24,953 bases of DNA from positions 1-24,953 of the forward strand of contig CAVLBP010000024.1 in the NCBI GenBank assembly GCA_963661325.1, given 5' to 3'. A model generated the notes under the pieces. The model was not told where the DNA came from, made no database searches, and saw only the letters and a program-made list of their open reading frames with translations. Of the stretch, positions 1 through 7,256 are shown in pieces (within the stretch, counting starts at the first letter, position 1; each line of letters starts with the position of its first letter). Made by a program: the position numbers and the translations under genes. Origin of the DNA: Pararoseburia sp963661325. Lineage in GTDB: Bacteria > Bacillota > Clostridia > Lachnospirales > Lachnospiraceae.

Positions 1-1363
1 GATCTGAGGATACCATAATTACAGAGGTTCCCTTTGCTGCTAATTCCTCTAGAATTTTATAAATCTCATCCTTTGCACCAATATCAATTCCTGCTGTAGG
101 CTCATCTATGATCAGAAGTTTCAGATCACGACTCAGCCATTTTGCAAGAACCGCTTTCTGCTGGTTACCACCGGACAGGTTACCTACCGGAATTTGAGAA
201 TTGTTAGGTCTGATCTTTAATCGTTCCACCATAGTATTCCCAAGTTTTTTCTCACCGGCTCTGTCCACAAATTCATATTTTGACAAAGTATCATAATTGG
301 TGAGTGCAACATTCTTTTCTATAGAAAGCAATGGCGTAAAGCCCTGGTTTCGACGATCTTCCGGAACAAAGCCGAAACCGTCTTTGATACTTTTTCCGAT
401 TTTACGATCCAGTGGTTTGCCCTCAAATTCAACTGTACCGCCATCGCAGCGGTCAGCACCATAAATACATCTCATCACTTCAGTACGTCCGGCTCCAACC
501 AATCCGGCAAACCCAAGAATCTCTCCTTCATGTACGTCAAAACTGATATCCTTAAATACACCTTTTCTGCTCAGATTTTTTACACTTAATCGAACCGGTG
601 CCTTTGAAACCCTCAAATTGTTAGATGCGGTTGCTTCACTTAATTCTTTTCCGATCATCAGGCGAACTACATCAGCCGGAATGATCTGTTCTTTGTTCAA
701 TACCGCTTCCGTTACACCATCTCGCAAAACTGTCAATCTGTCTGCCAGACGATATACTTCTTCCAGACGATGCGAAATATAAATAACACTTACGCCATCT
801 TTACGAAGCTGTTCTACAATCTCAAATAAAGCATTGGATTCTTTTGCACTCAATGATGCTGTTGGTTCATCCATGATAATCAGTTTGGATTCCTTGCTCA
901 GAGCCTTTAAAATCTCGACTGTCTGTCGCTGCGCAATTGTCAGGGTCTCCACCGTTGCATCCGGATGTACGTCAAATCCATATTTATCAATCAAGTTCTG
1001 AACTTGCTTACGCATTTTACGCGCATCGACAAATCCCAACTTACTTTCCTCATTTCCTAACATTACATTCTGCATAACTGTCAAGGTAGGAATCAGGCTG
1101 AGTTCCTGATAGACAACTCCTATACCCAGTTTTGTTGCATCATTTCTGTTATTGATTTCAACAGCATCTCCGCACCAATAAATCTGACCTCCATCTTTCG
1201 GATAGATACCTGTCAGGATTTTGATTAATGTAGACTTACCCGCACCGTTTTCTCCCATTAAGGCATGTACTTCACCTGTGTTTACAGAGAAATCTACTTT
1301 CTTTAACACAGCAGTTCCGTTGAAGCTTTTTTCAATTTCTTTCATTTCGAGTAATACTGACAT
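1..1363 (-). CDS. Sugar ABC transporter ATP-binding protein, RbsA/MglA type (3' end outside window)
   Basis: This is the energising ATPase of a carbohydrate uptake transporter, acting on the inner face of the membrane. About 454 residues are visible of the roughly 500 usual for the family. It has two fused ABC domains. Domain 1 has Walker A GENGAGKST (residues 37-45), a signature of the form LTIAQRQ and Walker B LIIMDEPTASL. Domain 2 has the degenerate Walker A GLVGAGRTE typical of RbsA/MglA, the signature LSGGNQQK and Walker B LLIIDEPTAGID. The ATG at 1363-1361 follows AGGAGG at a good distance and overlaps the permease stop by one base (TAATG), implying translational coupling. The reading frame is open to base 1 with no stop. 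It is the last visible gene of the operon that starts at 4501. The sugar cannot be read from the ATPase. Confidence 0.95.
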   Translation of the reverse strand, partial: MSVLLEMKEIEKSFNGTAVLKKVDFSVNTGEVHALMGENGAGKSTLIKILTGIYPKDGGQIYWCGDAVEINNRNDATKLGIGVVYQELSLIPTLTVMQNVMLGNEESKLGFVDARKMRKQVQNLIDKYGFDVHPDATVETLTIAQRQTVEILKALSKESKLIIMDEPTASLSAKESNALFEIVEQLRKDGVSVIYISHRLEEVYRLADRLTVLRDGVTEAVLNKEQIIPADVVRLMIGKELSEATASNNLRVSKAPVRLSVKNLSRKGVFKDISFDVHEGEILGFAGLVGAGRTEVMRCIYGADRCDGGTVEFEGKPLDRKIGKSIKDGFGFVPEDRRNQGFTPLLSIEKNVALTNYDTLSKYEFVDRAGEKKLGNTMVERLKIRPNNSQIPVGNLSGGNQQKAVLAKWLSRDLKLLIIDEPTAGIDIGAKDEIYKILEELAAKGTSVIMVSSD

Positions 1364-2353
1364 TATGCTTCACCTCCTGTTGCCATATCAAGTTCACGTG
1401 CTTTCTGCTGAATCTTGTCTTGCATCATCTTGTTATATACTGCATCAAACACAATCATGATAACAATGACTACGCCTTTAACGATAAGTTGTGCCGCTGT
1501 CGGCAAATTGTATTTCAGGATGCCATTCTGTAAAACTGCCATGAAAATCGCTCCAATTGCAGAACCAAACACATCGCCACGACCACCTGAAAATGCACAT
1601 CCACCAATAACTACGGCTGCAATGATTTCAAATTCCATTCCTGTTCCCAGGTCTGTTGTGACGCTGCCTCTGGAAAATCGCTGCCAGTCCGCATAATGTG
1701 CCTGTAATGATATAAACAGCCATCCGAACTTTATTCGTGTTAATTCCGGATAACTCTGCTGATTTTCTATTTGCTCCTGTTGCATAAATATATGTTCCAA
1801 ATTTAGTTTTCTTTAAAACAATCTGTCCTACGATAGCCAATACAACAAAGGCGATCGTCACCAAATAGATGCCATCAATGCTTCCTCCCCAAATAAGGAT
1901 TCCCTCATTTGAGATTTTCTTATTTGTAATTACCCCTGCTTCTCGAATGGCAAACACAAATACCATAGACCGAAACAGATACTGTGTTGATAATGTCCCG
2001 ATAAATTCCGGAACTCTTAATTTTGTAATAATAAAGCCATTCAAGAGTCCACAGACAAGACCTGCTACAATCGAAATCAGGACTACCATTCCTGCGGACA
2101 TATTATAGTTGTATAAAAGATTTGCACAAAGCATTCCGGTTACACCAACAATCGCTCCGGTTGACAAATCAATTCCTGCTGTAATAATTACGTATGTAAC
2201 ACCAATTGCAATAATTCCATTTACTGAGCATTCACGAAGAATGCTCAGTAAATCTTCCTGTGTAAAGAAGGAATTACTGGTCAGACCAAACACTAACATG
2301 ATAATGATTAGTGAAGCAATGGATATTAAACGTCTCATCTGTTCTTGTCTCAT
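1363..2353 (-). pseudogene. Sugar ABC transporter permease, RbsC type, interrupted by a frameshift
   Basis: This would be the membrane channel of the sugar importer. The first part (ATG at 2353, ribosome site GAGGGTGG) encodes about 227 residues of normal RbsC-like sequence, with several hydrophobic helices and the conserved ITAGIDLSTGAIVG segment. It then leaves frame near 1664-1680, after the residues GLAAIFQ, and stops at 1628. The second part is in another frame and resumes normal family sequence with the residues SRGSVTTDLGTG, EIIAAVVIGG and FSGGRGD, running to the stop at 1363 that overlaps the ATPase start. One extra base or two missing bases (mod 3) explain the break. From memory, family members have a few more residues between LAG and the following Arg, so a small deletion fits better than a single insertion. 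The heptamer GGCAGCG occurs twice, 17 bases apart (1679-1685 and 1662-1668), exactly at the break. A sequencing or assembly error cannot be excluded. Confidence 0.85.
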
Positions 2354-2404
2354 ATGTTTTCCACCCTCTCAATACTGACCTTGTTTATCTCGATGCCTTG
2401 GTGA

Positions 2405-3424
2405 TTACCAACGCATGCTGTCTGTAATCTCAGATAATGTGTCTTTTGTTACAATAACCGGAGCCATCTTTACAACCGGTGTTGCAGATAATGAACTGGC
2501 TGTAATTCCGGATTCAATAGCATACATTGCTAACTGTGCGCATGAACTTCCCTGTGCACGGCAATCTGTAAATACAGTTCCTGTGCAAAGTCCCTGCTCA
2601 ATATAGTCTAACATTTTGGACTCGCCATCTACGCCCCAGATCTGCATGCTTCTGCCTGCTGCCTTTACTGCTTCTGCTGCACCTTCAGCCATAGCATCAT
2701 TGTGGCACAAAACTGCATCAATGTCTGAATACTTTGTTAAAAAGTCTGTCATAACTGTGTTTGCATTCTCTGTCAGCCATTCTCCTGACTGCTCGTCCAG
2801 AATTTCGATATCCGGATACTTTTCCTCCAGAACAGCCTTAAATCCCTTGTCGATGTTCTCACCCTTTGTTGCTCCCGGTGTAGCTGCTATAATGACTACT
2901 TTTCCTTTTCCACCGAGGCTTTCTCCTATGGATGCCGCAATCTGCTCTCCTGCTTCCACATCAACTGCAGCCACCAATCCGGTATGCGTTGTATCTGCAT
3001 CCAGGTTACATGTAATAACCGGAATACCTGCTGCTTCTGCCTTATCTACAGATGCTGCCAGTCCTGATGCATCTGTAGCCTGAAGGATGATAGCATCATA
3101 CTTCTGATTAATAAGTTCATCCATGATCTGAACCTCTGTATCAACAGACGCTTCTCCATCATAGACATCCAAAGTTACATTTGAGAAACTTGCAAGATAG
3201 GTATTCATACCTTCTGCCCATGCTGCTGCACAGGAATCCCCGATAACATTTGGCAAGAATGCAATCTTGATATCATCCGTATATGCATCCTTTCCTGTTG
3301 CTGCAGTCGTTGTTCCATCGGACGAAGTATTCTTCTGACTGTCTGTCTGAACCTTTCCGCATCCAGCCATCATAGTGACTGTCAATAACCCCGCCATTGC
3401 CAATGATAATACTTTTTTCTTCAT
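2405..3424 (-). CDS. Sugar-binding lipoprotein of an ABC transporter, RbsB family
   Basis: This is the extracytoplasmic binding protein that captures the sugar and delivers it to the permease. It has 339 residues. The N-terminus is a lipoprotein signal: Lys-rich start, hydrophobic stretch and MAGC lipobox, so Cys22 should be lipidated and anchor the protein outside the membrane. A Ser/Thr-rich linker follows, then a type-1 periplasmic-binding fold beginning KIAFLPNVIGDSCAA, with further family-like segments QKYDAIILQATDASG, GIPVITCNLDA and DAVLCHNDAMAEGA. The ATG at 3424 was chosen because AAGGAGG lies just upstream and the signal peptide begins there, although the frame extends further up without such a site. 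It sits 48 bases after the dehydrogenase stop and 51 bases before the permease. The substrate class is pentose/hexose or polyol by family, and the exact ligand is not visible. Confidence 0.95.
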   Translation of the reverse strand: MKKKVLSLAMAGLLTVTMMAGCGKVQTDSQKNTSSDGTTTAATGKDAYTDDIKIAFLPNVIGDSCAAAWAEGMNTYLASFSNVTLDVYDGEASVDTEVQIMDELINQKYDAIILQATDASGLAASVDKAEAAGIPVITCNLDADTTHTGLVAAVDVEAGEQIAASIGESLGGKGKVVIIAATPGATKGENIDKGFKAVLEEKYPDIEILDEQSGEWLTENANTVMTDFLTKYSDIDAVLCHNDAMAEGAAEAVKAAGRSMQIWGVDGESKMLDYIEQGLCTGTVFTDCRAQGSSCAQLAMYAIESGITASSLSATPVVKMAPVIVTKDTLSEITDSMRW

Positions 3425-3472
3425 AGTTTTCCTCCTTCTCTCTATATCATTGCTTTCTGCTAATTGCATTCA

Positions 3473-4501
3473 TTAAATATTTGAAAAATCAAACATTACT
3501 TTTAACATATCCCCCGGATTATGAGCAAAATCATAAAATGCCTTTTCTGCTTCGTCAAACGGATATACATTTGTGATAACCTTATCCAATGGTGCTTTTC
3601 CGGCATTTACCAAATCGATCAATTCCAGGAAATCCTTTTTCAGTGCATTTCTGGATCCAAATACATTCAGTTCTTTTTTCTGAATGAGTGTAAAATTGAA
3701 ATCCAGATTTTTCTTTCCAACCCCTATTAATACCATGCGTCCACCGAAGCAGCATGCATCGATACAATTCTGGAAAGTAGATGGAAGACCAACTGCCTCG
3801 ATCGTCACATCAAAGCCATTTCCATCTGTCAGCTCCTTTACTCTCCTGTCGAAATTTTCAGGTGAGTCATTTAAGACAGTACCATCTACCCCAAATTCTT
3901 CTGCCATTTTCAATTTTCCTTCAGAAACATCCGAAATATATACGGTTGCTCCCTTTGCCTTTGCCGCAATTGCTGCCAACACCCCGATGGTTCCTGCGCC
4001 AACGACAAGTACTTTGTCGCCACTGTTTACATTTGCTCTGCTGACACCATGGTAACTGATACAAAACGGTTCGATTGCTGCCAACATTTTGGCATCCATG
4101 CCTTTACCATCATATACCCTTTCAACAGGCATTGTAAAATATTCACGGAAAGCACCGTCTCTCTGACATCCCAGTGTCTGATTATCCATACATGCATTCA
4201 CAATGCCATGCTTGCAGGAATAGCAGTGTCCACAATTAAAATACGGATTACAGGTAACAATCATTCCCTTTTTTATGCCGTATTCATTATCTTCATCAAC
4301 TTCTACTACTTCTGCTGAAAATTCATGACCCGGAATCCTCGGATAATCAAAATATGCAAATGTGCCTCGATAAGAGCCAAGATCACTTCCACATATACCG
4401 CCATATAAGAGTTTTAGTAATACTTCGCCTTCCTTTCGCACCGGCATTTCAATGTCACGAATTTCCACCTTGCCAGGTTCATTGATATACATTGCCTTCA
4501 T
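3473..4501 (-). CDS. Zinc-dependent medium-chain dehydrogenase, sorbitol/threonine dehydrogenase type
   Basis: This is an NAD(P)-linked oxidoreductase of 342 residues, probably oxidising the polyol or sugar brought in by the ABC transporter encoded just downstream. The catalytic zinc site is visible as Cys37, His59-Glu60 and Glu144. The structural zinc lobe is Cys90, Cys93, Cys96 and Cys104 (C-x2-C-x2-C-x7-C). The Rossmann motif VVGAGTIG is at 166-173. The length is normal for the family. The start at 4501 has AAGGAG about ten bases upstream. It is the first gene after a consensus promoter and so leads the operon dehydrogenase, binding protein, permease, ATPase. L-iditol/sorbitol, galactitol or L-threonine dehydrogenase activity are all possible from sequence. 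The transporter next door favours a sugar alcohol or sugar acid, which is inference. Confidence 0.93.
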   Translation of the reverse strand: MKAMYINEPGKVEIRDIEMPVRKEGEVLLKLLYGGICGSDLGSYRGTFAYFDYPRIPGHEFSAEVVEVDEDNEYGIKKGMIVTCNPYFNCGHCYSCKHGIVNACMDNQTLGCQRDGAFREYFTMPVERVYDGKGMDAKMLAAIEPFCISYHGVSRANVNSGDKVLVVGAGTIGVLAAIAAKAKGATVYISDVSEGKLKMAEEFGVDGTVLNDSPENFDRRVKELTDGNGFDVTIEAVGLPSTFQNCIDACCFGGRMVLIGVGKKNLDFNFTLIQKKELNVFGSRNALKKDFLELIDLVNAGKAPLDKVITNVYPFDEAEKAFYDFAHNPGDMLKVMFDFSNI

Positions 4502-4542
4502 ATTTATTTCATCTCCTTTTCCTTACCTCTTGTATACATCAC

Positions 4543-4571
4543 ATTATACTTTCCGTATTCACATGTGTCAA
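4543..4571 (-). promoter_or_regulatory. Consensus promoter of the sugar dehydrogenase/ABC operon, with possible operator
   Basis: On the minus strand TTGACA (4571-4566) and TATAAT (4548-4543) are separated by exactly 17 bases, a perfect housekeeping-sigma promoter about 42 bases upstream of the dehydrogenase start. The 15-base near-palindrome TGTGCAATTGACACA (4578-4564) overlaps the -35 box. A promoter this strong in front of a catabolic operon normally needs a repressor, so the palindrome is a candidate operator. No repressor gene for it is seen in the window. Confidence 0.85.
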
Positions 4572-4669
4572 TTGCACAATACTTCTATATATTCACGTCG
4601 GTTTTTGGTTATTTTTCATAGTTCGCTATTTATGCTCTGATTCGCTTTAACACTTTTATACACATAAGT

Positions 4670-4696
4670 AAAAAAAGAATGTGCCCCGGCACATTC
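4670..4696 (-). terminator. Second of two tandem terminators after the copper/glycosyltransferase unit
   Basis: A perfect 9-base inverted repeat, GAATGTGCC and GGCACATTC (4677-4696), is separated by only two bases, so the real loop is likely four. In minus-strand RNA it is followed by seven U residues (4676-4670). It lies about 10 bases beyond the first terminator and acts as a back-up before the sugar operon promoter. Confidence 0.8.
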
Positions 4697-4707
4697 TAAA
4701 TCCCTAT

Positions 4708-4736
4708 AAAAAAGACACCGGATTCTCTCCGATGTC
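4708..4736 (-). terminator. First tandem terminator, downstream of the glycosyltransferase
   Basis: Minus-strand RNA forms GACAUCGGA / UCCGGUGUC, nine pairs with one G-U, around a GAGAA loop, followed directly by six U residues (4713-4708). The hairpin begins eight bases after the glycosyltransferase stop, so it ends the csoR-copA-aminotransferase-glycosyltransferase transcript. Confidence 0.92.
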
Positions 4737-4744
4737 TTCCCTTC

Positions 4745-5794
4745 CTATGTCTCTATTTCTTCCAGCGCCTTCCTCGCCTGCAAGAGGGCTTCCATGAAAT
4801 AATCGCGCTCCTCCTCTGAAAGTTCCTGCGCAAGCACAGCCTCGTATGACGCTACAAGTCCCTCCAGTGCACGGTCACTGCCTGCATGCACATCCAGGAT
4901 TTCCTCGGATTCATAGACTGCATTGTAGTACCAAAGGGCTGCCTCTTTGGCATCGCCCGCATCGCTGTAATAATCCCCCAGTTCTGCACATACTTCACTG
5001 GATGGCTTATCTGTCATCTCTTTGATGGCGATCTTGAAAAAGTCCCGTTCCTCTCCCAGCCTGCGATATGTCCGAAGCAGGATAGCAGCAGCGCGCGAGC
5101 GTTTGTCTGCCTGACTCTCTGTCTCATAGATCTTTAAAAAATAAGGACATGCCTCCACAAGATCAAGGACATCCCCGGTCTTATACAACTCCATGGCATA
5201 CATACGCTGCAACTTATCCGACAGTCCGCCGTCCTTTGCGATCGCCTTGGTAAAAATGGAAAAATCCCGCTTACTATGTAGGTTTTCCGGCATATGGCTG
5301 ATCACAATATCACTGTCAAAAACAACCGGATCCAGCCGCACCGTCTCATGGACCGGATCGATCCAGGTAAATGTCCGCAGGCGTTTGAAAAGTTTCGGGC
5401 GGTATTCCATCTTGGTATTCAAGACTGTATTATAATCTGTCACTGTATGATACTTCATCTGCACGATCTCAACTTCCGGCAGAAGTGCCGCTTTCAATTC
5501 CAAAAAAGCCTGCCGGTTTTCCTCATCTAAGACTTCATCCGCATCCGGCGCATAGATATAATCCATGCCAGCCTTGGAAAAGGAGAAATTGCGAGCCGCT
5601 GCAAAGTCATCCTGCCAGACAAAATCGTAGATCTGCTTGGTATATCGTGCGGCGATCTCCTTGGTCGCGTCCGTCGATCCCGTGTCTACGATAATGATCT
5701 CATCCACAAGATCTGCAACGGAATCCAGACACCTGGCCAGCACCCTTTCTTCATTTTTTACGATCATGCACAAACTGATTGTCGTATCCTGCAC
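4745..5794 (-). CDS. Family 2 glycosyltransferase with C-terminal TPR-like helices
   Basis: This is a cytoplasmic GT-A fold transferase of 349 residues. The N-terminus TISLCMIVKNEE, the nucleotide-binding stretch IIIVDTGSTDAT (residues 34-44) and a DADE metal motif (84-87) mark family GT2, in the subgroup annotated as SunS-like or beta-1,4-glucosyltransferase. From about residue 200 the protein is helical with TPR-like hairpins (for example LGDYYSDAGDAKEAALWYYNAV), common in this subgroup. I chose the GTG at 5794: AGGAG precedes it by seven bases and homologues start near this point. The ATG at 5833 adds 13 Lys/Arg-rich residues but has no ribosome site. It follows the aminotransferase by 57 bases and is closed by two terminators. 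Acceptor and sugar donor are unknown, and protein or peptide glycosylation is one option. Confidence 0.88.
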   Translation of the reverse strand: MQDTTISLCMIVKNEERVLARCLDSVADLVDEIIIVDTGSTDATKEIAARYTKQIYDFVWQDDFAAARNFSFSKAGMDYIYAPDADEVLDEENRQAFLELKAALLPEVEIVQMKYHTVTDYNTVLNTKMEYRPKLFKRLRTFTWIDPVHETVRLDPVVFDSDIVISHMPENLHSKRDFSIFTKAIAKDGGLSDKLQRMYAMELYKTGDVLDLVEACPYFLKIYETESQADKRSRAAAILLRTYRRLGEERDFFKIAIKEMTDKPSSEVCAELGDYYSDAGDAKEAALWYYNAVYESEEILDVHAGSDRALEGLVASYEAVLAQELSEEERDYFMEALLQARKALEEIET

Positions 5795-5851
5795 CTGCCT
5801 GCTCCTATCCTTTTTCTTTCCACCATAAACCATATGCTTGCAAAATTCATT

Positions 5852-7045
5852 CTATCGATCCGGGTACTGCTCCTCTACAAATCTGCGCAATACCGGAATG
5901 CTCCTCTTGACCTTTTCCGTGTCAATGCAGTATGCCATACGGAAATACCCCGGCACGCCAAAATTATCCGACGGAACCAGGATCAGATCGTATTCCTTTG
6001 CCTTCCGGCAAAAGGCATTGGCATCTTCCTCGAGTGCCTTTGGGAAAATGTAAAAAGTACCGCCCGGACGCACCACCGTAAAACCCAGGTCTGTCAGAGC
6101 ATCATACAAAAGATTCATATTGGTCTCATAAACGGAAAGATCACTTGTCTCATCCAGCACACGCGCCACGGCAAGTTGTACTGATGATGACGGACAATTG
6201 TGTCCTGTTCCACGGCTGATCTGCGCCATGATCGGCACCAAAAGATCTGCATCCACAGCCTTTGGATTGACTGCCACATAGCCGATACGCTCGCCCGGAA
6301 GACTCAGACTCTTGGAGAAAGAATAGCAGGAGAGCGTGTTGTCATAATAGTGGCTCGGATATGGCACGCTCTTTCCATCAAAGGCAATCTCACGATAAGG
6401 CTCGTCACTGATCAAAAAGATCTCATGTCCGAAATCCTTTTCCTTCTGGCGCAAAAGATCTGCCAGATGCTCTATGGTCTCCTCCGAATAGACAATACCG
6501 GATGGATTATTTGGTGTATTGATAAGGACTGCCATCACATCCTCTGTCAGCATTTTCTCAAATGCCTCAAAATTGATCTGAAAATCGCTGGTATGTGCCG
6601 GTACGACCGCTAACTTCGCCCCGGTTCCCTCAACATAAGGCGTATATTCCGGGAAAAATGGTGCAAAGGTCAGCACCGTATCTCCCGGCTTGGTAACCGC
6701 ACGCAGGGCATGAGAAAGTGCGCCTGCTGCTCCGCTTGTCATAAAGATATGTTCCATTCCATACTGCATACCAAAACGCCGGTTCAGACTCTCTGCGACT
6801 GCTTTACGCACCGAAGGAATGGTGGTAGAAGGGCTATAACCATGCAGTTCCATGGGATTCATAGTCTCATGCATATCAATGATCGCCTTGGTATAATCCT
6901 CGGCACAAGGCACGCTGGGATTGCCCAGACTGTAGTCAAAGACATTGTCATACCCGATCTCCTCTCCCCTTTTTGTCGCATATTCACTCAATTCACGGAT
7001 GATGGATTTGCCACCCAACATCGCCTTGTAATTTTCGTTTATCAT
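5852..7045 (-). CDS. PLP-dependent class I/II aminotransferase (aspartate aminotransferase-like)
   Basis: This is a fold-type I pyridoxal-phosphate enzyme of 397 residues that moves amino groups between amino acids and 2-oxoacids in the cytoplasm. The PLP-binding Lys is K245 in YSFSKSLSLPGERIGY. NNPSG (179-183) and SDEPY (213-217, with the Asp that contacts the pyridine ring) are intact, and the C-terminal Arg in GYFRMAY fits the substrate carboxylate site. The start at 7045 lies one base after the copA stop, with AAGGAA upstream, so translation is probably coupled to copA. Substrate is not certain: this subgroup is usually annotated as pyridoxal phosphate-dependent aminotransferase without specificity. 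There is no evident link to copper, and its place in the operon may be accidental. Confidence 0.93.
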   Translation of the reverse strand: MINENYKAMLGGKSIIRELSEYATKRGEEIGYDNVFDYSLGNPSVPCAEDYTKAIIDMHETMNPMELHGYSPSTTIPSVRKAVAESLNRRFGMQYGMEHIFMTSGAAGALSHALRAVTKPGDTVLTFAPFFPEYTPYVEGTGAKLAVVPAHTSDFQINFEAFEKMLTEDVMAVLINTPNNPSGIVYSEETIEHLADLLRQKEKDFGHEIFLISDEPYREIAFDGKSVPYPSHYYDNTLSCYSFSKSLSLPGERIGYVAVNPKAVDADLLVPIMAQISRGTGHNCPSSSVQLAVARVLDETSDLSVYETNMNLLYDALTDLGFTVVRPGGTFYIFPKALEEDANAFCRKAKEYDLILVPSDNFGVPGYFRMAYCIDTEKVKRSIPVLRRFVEEQYPDR

Positions 7046-7046
7046 C

Positions 7047-7256
7047 TTATTTTATTCCTTCAAATTCATATCCGGCATCTTTTACTGCGGCAGCAAGCAC
7101 ATCCTCGGCTACCGGTGTGCTCATCTTGACCACGACCTCGCATGCCTCATGATCTGCCTTTGCCTCGGTCACACCGTCGATCTTCTCCAATGCTTCCTTC
7201 ACGTGTGCCTCACAATGTGCACACATCATTCCCTTAACTTTTAATGTCTCTTCCAT
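7047..7256 (-). CDS. Possible separately translated CopZ-like copper chaperone inside copA
   Basis: The last 69 residues of CopA form a complete heavy-metal-associated domain that starts at an in-frame ATG (Met805 of CopA). An AAGGAG at 7271-7266 sits nine bases upstream of that ATG, an ideal ribosome site. The product would be a normal-length CopZ: MEETLKVKGMMCAHCEAH at the start, Cys12 and Cys15 as Cu(I) ligands, and the typical ending VKDAGYEFEGIK. In many Firmicutes copZ is a separate gene beside copA, and none is seen here. Whether the site is used, or is a relic of a gene fusion, cannot be told from sequence. Confidence 0.5.
   Translation of the reverse strand: MEETLKVKGMMCAHCEAHVKEALEKIDGVTEAKADHEACEVVVKMSTPVAEDVLAAAVKDAGYEFEGIK

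Noticed and set aside
2616..3083. Open plus-strand frame of about 155 codons opposite the sugar-binding protein
   Set aside because: It mirrors the codons of the conserved lipoprotein gene and has no initiation signal.
5795..5833. Glycosyltransferase start at ATG 5833
   Set aside because: There is no ribosome site before it, while GTG 5794 has AGGAG at seven bases and gives the usual N-terminus.
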